Shown: one piece after another, positions 1 to 16,679 of the stretch
Numbering within the stretch: position 1 is the first letter of the stretch
Layout of the letters: the number at the start of each line of letters is the position of its first letter
Origin: Tetragonia tetragonoides
Lineage: Eukaryota; Streptophyta; Magnoliopsida; Caryophyllales; Aizoaceae
Assembly (NCBI GenBank): GCA_038025085.1
Contig: CM076144.1
Coordinates: 35,746,501-35,810,500, forward strand
Length of the DNA: 64,000 bases
Reading direction: 5' to 3'
Program-made: the position numbers and the translations under genes
Notes under the pieces: model-generated
Databases searched by the model: none
Seen by the model: only the letters and a program-made list of their open reading frames with translations
Told to the model about the DNA's origin: nothing

Positions 1-259
1 AGGAGATTGCCTATGCAACCAGAATCCTTCCCAAAAAGGGATAGGGGTCCCCTGTCGAATGACCCAGTGCCTATTATCGTTGAACTGATCCCACCCCTTG
101 CCCATGTCTTGCCAGATATGAGACCTCCTTTGAAAAGGGATGGCCTCCTGTTTATTCGGGACATACTTGTACAGAAGAATTTTAGCTATCAGAGAGTCAG
201 GGTCCCTGTGTAATTTCCAGCACAGCTTGGCCATATGTGCCTTGTTAAATTCTTTGTTT

Positions 260-760
260 CCTCTTATCTCCAAACCCCCTGCATCCTTTGGGATAGTACA
301 ATTGTCCCAAGACACCAAGTGCAAACATTTCTTATCAGCTGACTCACCCCAAAGGAAGTTGCAGGCCAGACTATCCAATTCTTTCAAAGTGGTGCTAGGG
401 AGATGAAAGCATTGCATAAAATAGTTAGGGATGTCATTCAGAGTAGCATTCATAAGTGTGACCCTCCCAACTTTTGTGATGAATTTAGTTTTCCATACTG
501 CTAATTTGTTCCTAACCTTAGTCACAATGAAGTCCACCTGAGCTTTTTTGGGCCTGGAAGCAGTCAAAGGAAGGCCCAAATAAGTCCCCAGATCCTCACT
601 TTTGTTCACCCCAGCACATTAAAATATCTCTCCACCATTTGATCATTGGTATTTTTAGTGAAGACAATCTTGGATTTTTCAGGATTAATTTTTTGCCCAG
701 AGATAGAAGAGAATCCCCTTGTACTATCCCAAAGGATGCAGGGGGTTTGGGGATAAGAGG
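260..760. repeat. 42-nt inverted repeat inside the LINE (arms 260-301 and 719-760)
   Basis: The 42 bases at 260-301 reappear as their reverse complement at 719-760 with one mismatch, about 420 bp apart. The 260-301 copy fits the LINE coding sequence (IPKDAGGLEIRG). The 719-760 copy interrupts the RT palm/thumb junction and is therefore the secondary, inserted copy. Confidence 0.85.
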
Positions 761-1044
761 CCTATGACAGCCAAAAGAGTTTTTTCAGTGGCCTCCCCAA
801 AAAGAATCAAGTCATCAGCAAAAAGGAGATGAGAAATGGAGAGGTTTTCTTTACCAAGTGTGTAGGGGGTCCAATCCCCATCCTGGCATGTTGTATGAAT
901 CAGTTTAGACAGAAATTCCATGCAGAGAATGAAGATATAGGGGGAGATAGGGTCCCCTTGTCTTATGCCTCTGGAAGGGAGGGAAGAATCAGTGGGGCAT
1001 CCATTCACCAGGACTGAAGAAAAGGCAGTGGAGATACAACTCAA
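724..1044 (-). pseudogene. LINE reverse transcriptase, palm with FADD
   Basis: Frame-shifted continuation of the LINE RT. It has RGIRQGDPISPYIF (residues 25-38) and the catalytic FADD (75-78). Just after the palm, the last 12 or so residues do not fit the family. They come from a 42-nt inverted copy of sequence found at 260-301, which breaks the link to the RT thumb (SGQKINPEKSK, visible in another frame near 660-710). Confidence 0.8.
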
Positions 1045-1838
1045 AATGAGCTTAACTGTCCTGGGTCAAAATTAAAGAAAAATAAACAGTTTTTTATCAA
1101 GTCCCATTCCAGTCTGTCATAGGCCTTGTCAAGGTCAATTTTGAGTGCAAACCAGGCCCTTTTCCCCCTTCTATTATGCATGGCATGTGGAATTTCTGAG
1201 GCCACTATATAGTAAACCTTAGAGCCTCGCCCAGGAATAAAACTATTCTGATTAGGGGAAATTAAGTCTCTCAACCAAGGTCTCAGTCTAGCAGCAAGGA
1301 TTTTAGTTATAATCTTATAAATTGTATTGCACAAACTAATAGGTCTAAGTTGCTTGATAGACTCAGGACAATCAACTTTAGGGACAAGGAAAATCAGAGT
1401 CTCATTGACATGGTAAGGAATTGTTCCAGAAGAGAAAATTTCCCTAACAAAAGCACAGAGGTCAGAACTGACAACCTCCCTGTGCTCCTGAAAGAAAAAA
1501 GGGTGAAAACCATCAGGTCTAGGGGCCTTAAGAGGGGCTATGCTAAAGATAGTCTTCTTAATTTCTTCATCCAAAGGGGTTCCCACAAGGTTTATAATGT
1601 TATTTTGAGAGCTAAAGAGTTCATTTTCTTTGCTAAAATTATGTAATTTCTCAGTAGTGAATAATTTAACAAAGAAATCCTTTATGTGGTCCCTCAGCTT
1701 ATCAATATCCACAATTTCATTTCCCACATGATCCTTAAGACTTAAGATCCTATTATTTTTCCTCCTAAACAGAACAGAATGATGATAGAATGTAGTGTTC
1801 TTGTCCCCTTCACTAAACCAAGCAGTCCTAGCTCTCAT
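1041..1838 (-). pseudogene. LINE reverse transcriptase, N-terminal half
   Basis: Open stretch of 265 codons inside the LINE. It holds the region before the RT fingers (RTAWFSEGDKNTTFYHHSV) and RT blocks 1-4: APRPDGFHPFFFQ, FLVPKVDCPESIKQLRPISL, NSFIPGRG and ALKIDLDKAYDRLEWD, the last carrying the first catalytic Asp region. The frame is lost at about 1041, and the palm motif continues in another frame at 724-1044, so no full RT is encoded. A functional plant LINE ORF2 is usually above 1,000 codons. Confidence 0.85.
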
Positions 1839-2320
1839 ATGCCAAAAAAGTTCCTCCTAATCTAGAATAGAGTTGAGCTCAGAGTTTAATTTATCCCTAA
1901 ATCCCTGAGAAAATCCAGGTGAGGAAAAACACACAATTCTTTTTGAATGCCACCTATTCTGTTCATTAATTTATTTATTTTTGAAGAAAATGTTGCCAAA
2001 TTTTTTCTTTACCCAAACAGAGATTTTCTTCCCCAAATTATCTAAATTACCAGGCACACAACACATAGAACTATTCTACACATCATTTACCAATATACCA
2101 AACTCAGGGTCCTTACACCACAAAGGTTCAAGTTTAAAGGAGGGTTTTCTAGGTTTCACAGTGGGCACAAAAAGAAGTAACACAGGACAATGATTAGATG
2201 AAATTCTGGGTAAGTTGATCAAGTTGGATTCAGGGTGGGTCACAAGCCAAGGCCCAATGACCCATGCCCTATCCAGGCGTTCCATAATAGGGTTTCTTTT
2301 CCTCTTATTTGTCCAAGTGA

Positions 2321-2325
2321 ACTTT
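2321..2325. repeat. Target-site duplication ACTTT, left
   Basis: Five bases ACTTT sit directly before the LTR element and recur at 14113-14117 directly after it. Removing the element and one copy rejoins the LINE endonuclease in frame at GPK|FTW. Confidence 0.9.
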
Positions 2326-5448
<3,123 letters not shown>

Positions 5449-5462
5449 GTCTACCCCCCTTA
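5449..5462 (-). other. Polypurine tract next to the 3' LTR
   Basis: On the minus strand the element reads AAGGGGGGTAGAC directly before the LTR start TGTAATAACCCG. The position and purine content are those expected of the plus-strand primer of an LTR retrotransposon. Confidence 0.8.
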
Positions 5463-5493
5463 AAATAAGTTTCGTCCCAAAACTTTAAATATG

Positions 5494-5931
5494 CTAACCT
5501 TCAAAAAAGAGGTAAGGGTATTTTGCTTGCATATCGGCTTCCGACTCCCAAGTTGCTTCTTCTAAAGTTTGACTTCTCCAGAGTACTTTGACCAGTGGGG
5601 TAATCTTGTTTCTCAGTTTTCTTTCTTTGTGATCTAAAATAGCCACCGGTATTTCCTCATACGTCAAACTTTCATTCATCTCTATTGGTTCGGGTAGCGG
5701 AGTCTTGCTTCCGTCGGGTAAATGCTTTCGGAGTTGGGATACGTGGAAAACATTGTGCATGTTCTCATATTCCGGGGGTAATTCGATTTTGTAGGCTACC
5801 TCACCGATTCGCTCGATTATTCGATAGGGTCCTACGTATCTTTGGCTCGGTTTACCCTTCTTCCCAAATCTCTTGACTCCTTTCATAGGAGATACCTTAA
5901 CCATAATCTCATCCCTGACTTGAAATTCCAA
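5494..5931 (-). pseudogene. Gypsy integrase C-terminus with chromodomain-like end
   Basis: 145 open codons forming the last part of pol. The GPYRIIERIGEVAYKIELP segment is the GPY/F module of chromovirus integrases. NVFHVSQLRKH follows, and the end (VKVLWRSQTLEEATWESE) matches the chromodomain region that chromoviruses use to target heterochromatin. It is separated from the integrase core by a stop or frame change between 5931 and 5993. Confidence 0.85.
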
Positions 5932-5992
5932 TGGTCTTCTCCTCTTGTCAGCATTAGCTTTTCTGTCGGTCTTGGGCTGCTTTCAGCTTATC

Positions 5993-6760
5993 TTAAATTT
6001 TCCTAACTTGCTCCATGGTATCATACACTACGTCGGGTCCTAGCACTAAGGTTTCGTGGGTCTTGACCCAACATAATGGACTCCGACATTTCTTTCCATA
6101 AAGAGCTTCGTAAAGGGCTCGATCGATACTAGCGTGGTAACTGTTGTTGTACGAGAATTCTACCAAAGGCAGTTGTTTCTCCCAACTTCCTTGAAACTCT
6201 AAAGCACAAGATCTCAGCATATCTTCTAAAGTCTGAATGGTTCTTTCAGTCTGGCCATCCGTGGCAGGGTGAAAAGCCGTACTAAACTTAAGTCTTGTCC
6301 CAAATGCGGCTTGAAGTTTTTCCCAAAAATGAGATAAGAAATGGGTGTCTCTATCCAAGATAATATCCTTGGGTACTCCGTGTAGTCTAACAATCTCCCT
6401 TACATAAGCATCTGCTAACTGATTGATATTCCATGTGTCCTTCATAGTTATAAACCTAGCTACTTTCGTCAGTCTATCCACTATTACCCAAATGGTATTC
6501 ATTCCTCTCACCGTAGTAGGCAATCCAGTGACAAAATCCATTGATACAGAATCCCATTTCCACCCTGGTATCTCTAAAGGTTGTAGTAATCCTCCAATTT
6601 TCTGGTGTTCATTCTTCACTTTTTGACATGTAAGGCATTTGGCTACAAAGTTGGTTACATCCTTCTTCATACCTTTCCACCAGAAATAGGGTCGTATATT
6701 TCTATACAGTTTGGTATTCCCTGGGTGTACTGAATAAGGGGTTTTGTGAGCTTCACTCAA
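5993..6760 (-). pseudogene. Gypsy integrase, zinc and catalytic core
   Basis: 255 open codons. Near residues 8-50 it has the integrase H-H-C-C zinc module (the CLTCQKVK stretch supplies the Cys pair). The catalytic core follows with the first Asp in SMDFVTGLP, the second in ILDRDTHF and the Glu in DGQTERTIQTLEDMLR. The DDE residues are present. The start shown is only the first Met; the frame enters from the degraded region 6761-6893. It would insert the cDNA copy into chromatin, but the surrounding pol is broken. Confidence 0.88.
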
Positions 6761-6893
6761 ATTTTCTCTCGCAATTCCTCACTTTGTGGGACACATAATC
6801 TCCCTCTAAATTTCAAGCTATCATCTTCACATTCCTCAAATTCTTTTTCTCTCCCTTCTTTTATCAATTCTCTGATTTTCCAAAATTTCGGGA

Positions 6894-7427
6894 TCATTTT
6901 ACTGCCTTAATCTTTTCTGGATCTACTGATATACCCTCTCTAGAAATGATGTGTCCTAAAAAGGCTACTTCCTCAATCCAGAATTCACACTTTGACAATT
7001 TCGCATATAATTGATTGACTCTCAAAATTTCTAAGACTATCCTTAGATGATTTGCGTGTTCTTCCTTAGTCTTTGAATAAATAAGAATGTCATCAATGAA
7101 GACTACGACAAACTTATCTAAGTATGGATGAAAAGTTCTATGCATCAGGTCTATGAAAGCTGCAGGTGCGTTGGTCAAACCAAAGGGCATTACAGTAAAT
7201 TCATAATGCCCATATCTAGTCCTAAAGACTGTTTTTGGTATATCCTCCTCCTTAATCCTCAACTGGTGATATTCCGACCTCAAGTCTATTTTCGAGAATA
7301 CTCCCGCACCTTTAAGTTGGTCAAATAGGTCGTCTATTCTGGGTAAATGATATTTATTTTTGATGGTGACCTTATTTAACTCCCGATAATCTATGCATAA
7401 CCTCAAACTTCCGTCTTTCTTTTTCAC
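6894..7427 (-). pseudogene. Gypsy reverse transcriptase
   Basis: 177 open codons of RT. Motifs in order are [17 protein letters not shown] (residues 2-18), [37 protein letters not shown] and the catalytic FIDD (110-113), then [18 protein letters not shown] at the thumb. The frame stops right after the thumb. The next readable protein, at 6760-6893, already belongs to the segment before integrase, so the connection and RNase H domains (normally several hundred codons) are absent. A one-base frameshift near 7457-7465 separates this ORF from the upstream protease-RT linker. Confidence 0.88.
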
Positions 7428-7758
7428 AAACAGTACCGGGGCTCCCCAAGGTGAAAAGCTCGGCCCTGATATACCCTTTTCCTATTAACTCCTCTAGCTG
7501 ATTTTTCAATTCTTTCATCTCGGCAGGGGCCATCCTATAAGCTGCTTTTGAAATCGGGGTCGTTCCGGGAATTAAATCAATGGTAAACTCTATGATTCTT
7601 TTCGGGGGCATCCCAGGTATTTCTTCGGGAAAGCCTTCAGGGAAATTTGAAACGACAGGTTTTCTGACTAAGTTATTTTCTTTTGGTGTTGACTCAGTCA
7701 AAGCACTCAAATATGCTCGAAATTCCTTCCTAACTTGTGTAACACCTATTTGAGACAA
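7372..7758 (-). pseudogene. Gypsy protease-RT linker and RT start
   Basis: 128 open codons covering the stretch between protease and RT (DLIPGTTPISKAAYRMAPAE, then [16 protein letters not shown]), which is typical just before the RT fingers of Tekay-type elements. The last 25 or so residues are out of frame because of a single extra base, and RT resumes in the frame of 6894-7427. The sequence is also open upstream toward 7870, where an in-frame TAA replaces the Trp normally found after the protease GM(D/N) motif. Confidence 0.75.
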
Positions 7759-7872
7759 AATCCTGGTTTGTGGTCTGGTGCCTACCCCTCTATACGTGAC
7801 TCTTTCTCCCGAAGGAGTTTCTAAGTTGACTTCTTGTGAAAGGCAATCAATTCTAGCATGGTATTTGCTAAG

Positions 7873-8652
7873 TTAGTTCATTCCCAATATGGCATCAAAA
7901 TCTTTGAAATCAAACTGTATGAGATCCCCAGGTAAACTTTTATTGGTTATGTATATAGGACAGTTTCGGAACAACCGGTCACAGGTTACTGATATTCCTC
8001 CAGGTGTTGTGATGTTAATTTTATGTGATGTATTTGGGATTAATTTATTCTTCTCACAAAATATTGTAGCTAAGAATGATCTAGATGCACCAGAATCAAA
8101 TAATACTACTGCAGGATGTGAGTATATGAGAAATGTACCAGTGACAACATTGGGGTTGGTATCGGCCTCTTGGTGGTTCATCACATGGATCCGGCCTTTG
8201 TTGTTTCCTACGGTCTGGCTGGTACTAGCCAAGTTCCCTGGTTGCTGTATCATGGTTCTCTGGGTAGTAGTGGTGTTCCTCCAGTCTCTCACTCCTGCCA
8301 ACTGATTCCCATTTCCTTGATTATTGTTCCAGTTGCGGTTGCCATTTTGGTGGTTCCTCCTATCATAGCTTCCTTCATTCCTGGTCGGCTTCCTGAGATA
8401 ACACTCATTTGCTTTGTGGCCTGGTTTTCCACAAATGAAGCAGACAGGTTTCACCACACATAGCTTACCCGGATGGGTCCTTCCACAACGAACACAAGTT
8501 CTAGCACCTCCGCCATTCCCATTCCTTCTAAAACTTCCTCCAAAATGAAAATTCCCAAACTTCTTGTGCGGACACCTGGATCTCTTCCTTCTCCAACCTT
8601 CTCCTTCCGGCCTCATTCCTTTCTCCCTCAAATTTTTGTTTCTTTCAAACAA
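7873..8652 (-). pseudogene. Gypsy gag C-terminus (zinc knuckle) and aspartic protease
   Basis: 259 open codons. A Cys-rich stretch CVRCGRTHPGKLC (53-65) and a CCHC zinc knuckle CFICGKPGHKANEC (71-84) mark the nucleocapsid part of gag. A low-complexity Asn/Gln-rich linker follows. The retroviral-type aspartic protease carries its active-site DSGAS (186-190) and ends at DAILGMN, where an in-frame TAA stops the frame. The protease would cut the Gag-Pol polyprotein in the particle. Confidence 0.88.
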
Positions 8653-8667
8653 GGCCTCACGCCTCTC

Positions 8668-8859
8668 TTAGATTCTCCCCATGTTAATAGCTTTGTCATA
8701 AGCTTCCTGGAATGTTTTTGATGAGCCTGCAACTAATTCTTGGATGCGCCAAACAAGGCCATCCTCAAACCTCTCCATCCGTTCCTGCTCATCTTTCACT
8801 AGGTTCTTTGCAAAACGGGACAACTCATTGAATTTTGCAGCATATTCAGTGACACTCAT
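8668..8859 (-). pseudogene. Gypsy gag, middle segment
   Basis: 63 codons (MSVTEYAAKFNELSRFAK and following) matching the end of the gag retrotransposon domain. In-frame stops lie on both sides, at about 8863 (where the family has Gln) and at 8668. It is the same reading frame as the neighbours, so these are point stops and not frameshifts. Confidence 0.85.
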
Positions 8860-8865
8860 CTTTCC

Positions 8866-9369
8866 TTACCTCAAATTTTCAAATTCTTGTTGCTTTCTCC
8901 TCCTTAGGGACCTAGGGTAAAATCTCTCTCTCAATTTCTCCTTAAACTTCTCCCACCCAAACTCTTCCTCAGTAAGATAAGTCTCCTTAGTCACTTGCCA
9001 CCAATCGTCAGCTTCTTTCCTAAGATAATACTGACCACAACTAATCATATGATCCTTAGGACACCCTATTGCTTCAAACAACTTCTCCATATCTCTAATC
9101 CAGTCTTCTAGCAACAAAGGTTTCACTCCTCCCTCATATGTTGGTGGGTGGTGGTTCGCTAAATTTTTGAAAAGTATGGCTTGGGGTTCCTTAGCTCCAC
9201 TTCCTACTTTTTCTTTGTTTTTCTCACCGTCTTCAAATTGACTTTTGATTGTGGCACCAAAGTATCGACATAGGGTTTCTAAGGTCTCCAAATGCTCTCC
9301 TCTAGGTGTTTCCTCATTGGTGGGGTTTGAAGTTGCTCCAGTCATGGTTACTTCTTGTTCTTGTGCCAT
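8866..9369 (-). pseudogene. Gypsy gag, N-terminal segment
   Basis: 167 codons from the likely gag ATG (MAQEQEVTMTG) to an in-frame TAA. It includes the capsid-like domain signature DWIRDMEKLFEAIGC and ADDWWQVTKE, with FYPRSLRRRKQQEF near the end, as in plant Gypsy gag. The start is chosen because the region upstream to 9865 is closed in this frame. Confidence 0.87.
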
Positions 9370-9864
9370 TCTTGCTATATTTAGGAAAATTTCACCATAT
9401 CAGTTTAAGTACATGCGTAAATATATGTGATTTGCACTCTAGTTCATTTTAGGAGGCATCTAAGTCTAATTTATCCCAATTGTAAACTACTTATAAGATC
9501 GTATCTACTCATATAAGTCATGCATAAATCTAATGTCAAATGTTCTATGTTTTATCTAACAATTCATGCGCATATATACTAACTACAAAACAGAAATTCT
9601 AAGTCATCTAAACTAAATACATAGCAACATGATTTACATAACCGAGTTTTACACAAACTTACAACACTATAAGTGCTACTTACACCTTTGTAGCTTTACA
9701 ATCACATAGCCAACATACCCAAAATACATGCATTGGCTAAAATCATCAATAGGGCCGATTATATCGCAAAGTTCTTGGCCACAAAAGACAATCAAGTTAG
9801 TGTTATTAGTACCCAAAATATCAACACTACCATTCACAAAAGACTGCCATAAAACATACCACCA
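9370..9864. other. Leader between the extra ORF and gag
   Basis: AT-rich non-coding sequence of the Gypsy element. I see no ORF or repeat of note here. Confidence 0.6.
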
Positions 9865-10494
9865 TTAGTTGTTAGAGGAGCCACTAGCAAAGTCAAGCAC
9901 TTGCCCATTGATAAAGTGTTGAGCCGAGGTGATAAGATGCGATGGAAGTCGCACCTCAACCTCATGCTCTATGTCATCCAAGGAGTTCACCCATGCGGGC
10001 ACTTGTGGCATGGTTTATGGTTGGGCCGATTGCTCGATTTGCGGTGGCGGATGGACGGGCACATACACGGGAGCGGGATCCTCATGAGGGTAGTGAAAGA
10101 TCCTCCCTCTCCGGTATTGCACCACGGTCTCCGGAACAAGATACACACCCCTAACGGCGGCATCCCATTCGGCATATGCTTGGTTCAACACACCTCTTAT
10201 ATAACTCAAGTTCAAAAACCAAACACCATTGTTAGAATAATGTTCCATATTAAAGAGGTAACCATCAACAATAATGTCCATATAGTTGATCCTCACGCTA
10301 AGCCATGGTTCCACAAGCGGAAGAGTCTGAAGGAGTGTGTAGACTCTCCAACCCATGAAGCCCACGACCTCACTTGTGAAGGGTGCATATGCATCACAAG
10401 CCAAAGCAAACCGTAACACGTAATCATCGATGGACTCTCCCAAATGCATCGCAAGAGTGATCGAGTGAGGAGGCATTTGAGGTAGTTGCGCCAT
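9865..10494 (-). pseudogene. Extra ORF in the Gypsy leader, between PBS and gag
   Basis: Same-strand open frame of 159 codons starting MAQLPQMPPHS (10494 to 10015), followed after one TAA by a further ~48 codons in the same frame, to a TAA at 9865-9867. The total is about 209 codons with one stop. I recognise no domain. The sequence is aromatic-rich, with a Pro-rich tail (VYVPVHPPPQ). It begins about 150 bp after the PBS and lies entirely in what would be the 5' leader. It could be an additional element gene like those upstream of gag in some plant Gypsy lineages (Ogre/Tat), a captured host fragment, or a chance ORF. Confidence 0.55.
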
Positions 10495-10647
10495 CTAGAT
10501 AATTGCTCAAACATAACACATAATCTAAACGTTAATTCAAACAATCTAACACACAACTTGGAACATAATATGTATCCTAAACATGCATGCAACACGTAAA
10601 CATCTTTACTTATTTCCTAGACTTTCTAGTTCTTATTTCCTTTTTAT

Positions 10648-10659
10648 GCTCTGATACCA
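10648..10659 (-). other. Primer binding site (initiator tRNA-Met)
   Basis: On the minus strand the sequence four bases after the 5' LTR end is TGGTATCAGAGC, the standard plant PBS complementary to the 3' end of initiator tRNA-Met. It fixes the element's orientation and the inner LTR boundary. Confidence 0.93.
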
Positions 10660-10663
10660 CTTT

Positions 10664-14112
<3,449 letters not shown>

Positions 14113-14117
14113 ACTTT
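14113..14117. repeat. Target-site duplication ACTTT, right
   Basis: Partner of the ACTTT at 2321-2325. It directly follows the terminal TTATTACA of the LTR. Confidence 0.9.
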
Positions 14118-14290
14118 GGACCAGCAAAACCCCAATTCCTCCTAGCCACAGCTGCTCATAGTATCAGCAAACAGATTTCATCTGTTTTGTTTAACAAGTC
14201 GACCCTCCAATTTTTCATGAGATTTTAAGACGTTATTAAAATCACCCAACACAATCTAAGGCAGAGAAATACCGGTGCTCACAAAAATCA
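14118..14290 (-). mobile_element. LINE 5' part (endonuclease fragment) before the Gypsy insertion
   Basis: Minus-strand translation shows the endonuclease core motif LGDFNNVL and LFADTMSSCG, then GFAGPK running up to the Gypsy target site. With 2320 and below it forms one interrupted EEP endonuclease domain. In-frame stops and a one-base shift near 14125 show it was already decayed, or decayed later. I see no LINE similarity beyond about 14290, so the element looks 5'-truncated there. Confidence 0.75.
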
Positions 14291-15048
14291 ATTCAAGCTT
14301 GACATGATAAGGATTAATAAGTGTCATCCTATGCTATTAGTATCTCATACTCAAATTCAAGATTGACTCAATACATGAGAAGGAAAAAGGGATATTAGGA
14401 GAGATTGGCAGAGAGAATAATGAATAGAACTTCGGTGGTGTGGGAAACACAAACAAGGTTCAAGTACTAATGTACTATATCCCATGATACCTAGTAGCCT
14501 AGTTATGTATATTGTTGTGGTAATTGAACTGTGATATTGGAGTTTCACTATAATTAATCTCTCGTAGTTGACTATTAAGTTGTCCTTAACCTTATTGTTA
14601 TAACCATTTTTATATAATTTAATTGTCACACACAAATTGATCAAATTCTTAGCCTTAAACTGAATAAAGAAAAAAAAAATATGAATTACCAAATTGGTCC
14701 TAAAAATAAATATTTTTGGACAATCCGGTCCTTTTAAAAACCCACGTGACAAATTAGTCCTTTAAAACTTAATTTTGTGCAGATTTTCCCAAATATTACC
14801 CTTTCCTACTTCTTCACTAAAATAGACTATTGAAAGAGCACAAAAATTCATATAGGGCGAACCTATTGAAAATCAAAGAAACAGAAGGGGAAAAAAAAAG
14901 AAAGAGAAGGGAAAAAAAGAAAAAAAAACCGGCAACTGCTTGTCCTGGTCTCCCACCATATCAAATGATCAATCTCCTTCGATAAACTGAATGATCACTC
15001 ACTCACTCACTCACTCACTCAACTGCACAGTGCAAAGCAGTAACAGAG
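14291..15048. other. Intergenic sequence upstream of the transaldolase pseudogene
   Basis: AT-rich. A short stretch around 14690-14765 resembles degraded retroelement sequence (AAATTGGTCC and AAATTAGTCC spaced repeats). An A/G-rich tract at 14880-14930 and a (CACT)n run at 14995-15020 directly precede the first recognisable ATG of the pseudogene. I see no intact gene. Confidence 0.5.
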
Positions 15049-15272
15049 ATGTCTGCAACTACCTTGTCATCTCCGCCATCCTCTCTCTCCTCTCCTTCTC
15101 TTCAGGTACCTCTCTCTCTCTCTCTCTCTCTCCATTCTTGACCCCGGAGAAACTCAAATCCAAGCAGGTGAAAGGATCAAAGATCACCGTTCGATCCACA
15201 GCTGCTAACATTTCCTTCAACATCCGACGATCCCCATTTCCTCAACTTCGCGCTTCCTCTAATGACCTCTCT

Positions 15273-15275
<3 letters not shown>

Positions 15276-15334
<59 letters not shown>
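15276..15334. repeat. (CT)n microsatellite at the exon 1/intron 1 region
   Basis: About 29 CT units directly after the transit-peptide-like coding stretch (SSNDLSYS). A shorter CT run at 15112-15133 lies inside the same first exon. The first exon's frame changes across the shorter run. Confidence 0.9.
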
Positions 15335-15336
<2 letters not shown>

Positions 15337-15722
15337 ATTCAATGTCGTAATATTACATTTCGAATTTCATTATTTGATTGTTCTTAGGTCAAAGTACTGA
15401 ACTCGATGCTGTTTCGACCTTCAGCGAAATCGTTCCTGATACTGTCATTTTCGATGATTTTGAGAGGTAACTGAACTTCCAATTGCTTATTCGCACTTCG
15501 TTTTTCGCTTCAATTTCGATGATTTACATAGGTATATGATTGCTTAATCGTTCTTCGCTATTTGGTTCAATTCGTGTTTAAATCGTTTATTATGTTGATA
15601 GGTTCCCTCCAACTGCTGCTACTGTTAGCTCATCTCTACTGCTAGGCATTTTGAGTCTTCCTGATACGATTTTTAGGGTAAATTCTCGAAAATTGATTTG
15701 GTGAGGAATTTGTCAATTTTCG

Positions 15723-15838
<116 letters not shown>

Positions 15839-16679
15839 AAAATGTAGTGATTTACTGATTTCAAGCTATTTTGGTAGTAGAGTGCGGTTGATACTGCGTT
15901 GGCTGACTCTGAATGTGCTCGGATAGAAAAGTCAGATGTTCGATTGTCATGTTTTTGTCAACAAGGTTTTTTTTAGCGATTCCTTTAAATCACTTCGTAT
16001 TTTGTTGTTTTTTCTCTTTTGCTGGATCAAATGAATATGGTGTTGTTGTCGATGTGTAGGCTCTAGTAAATTGTGGTGCGGATTTGGCTAAGCTAGTACC
16101 TGGTAGGGTGTCCACAGAAGTGGATTCGCGCCTAGCTTATGACACCCATGGGATAGTCAGAAAGGTATTTTTCTTATCTACTTGCTCTTAAAATCAAACC
16201 ATTTTGTCATTGAGTTATGTATTGCTTTCGTTGAAGCAGTTTGCTGGAATATCTTAGGTATATGTTAATCTTTTGTATGCCTTTTGGTGTATCTAGATGA
16301 ATGTAACATCTCTCGTAGTATTAGTTTGCGATCATTGAGAGGAGTCAGTCTGTGCAGCAAGTCCTTGAAGGCATCTTTTTGCCTCCCATCATAAGTAGAA
16401 GTTCGCATAACAAGGAGATTATTAATTATATAACTGGGCTTGATTGTTGTTGAGATGTCAATAACAGAGTCAAAAAGGCCTGTGCTATGTCTATTAACTG
16501 AAATCTTGTGGTCTGTAATTATAAACGGTCAATTATGATAGCCCCAATAAATACCCCATTCACAATTGAAGATAAAGAAATGCAAATAATTTCCTATTGC
16601 ACAAACCTTTCAGTCTCTATTGTGCTATAACTTAAAATCAAAGAAAAAATACGTGACTTTTGTACTCATCTCTTTTCAC

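Larger units (their letters stand above)
1..2320 (-). mobile_element. LINE (L1-type) retrotransposon, part after the Gypsy insertion
   Basis: Degenerate plant L1-type LINE read on the minus strand. From high to low coordinates it shows the end of the endonuclease domain (about 2076-2320, with ERLDRAW and LPRISSNHCPVLL), the linker, the reverse transcriptase (about 724-1840) and the post-RT region (1-720, with FLWGES-like and WDNCTIPKDAGGLE-like stretches typical of the zf-RVT region). The 3' end with poly(A) lies outside the window. Frameshifts and stops break the reading frame in several places. The 5' part of the same element resumes at 14118, beyond the inserted LTR element. Domain order is seen directly; the L1 assignment rests on family knowledge. 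Confidence 0.85.

Noticed and set aside
14357..14752. 131-codon minus-strand ORF
   Set aside because: Low-complexity Phe/Ile/Lys-rich translation of AT-rich intergenic sequence with no family resemblance.
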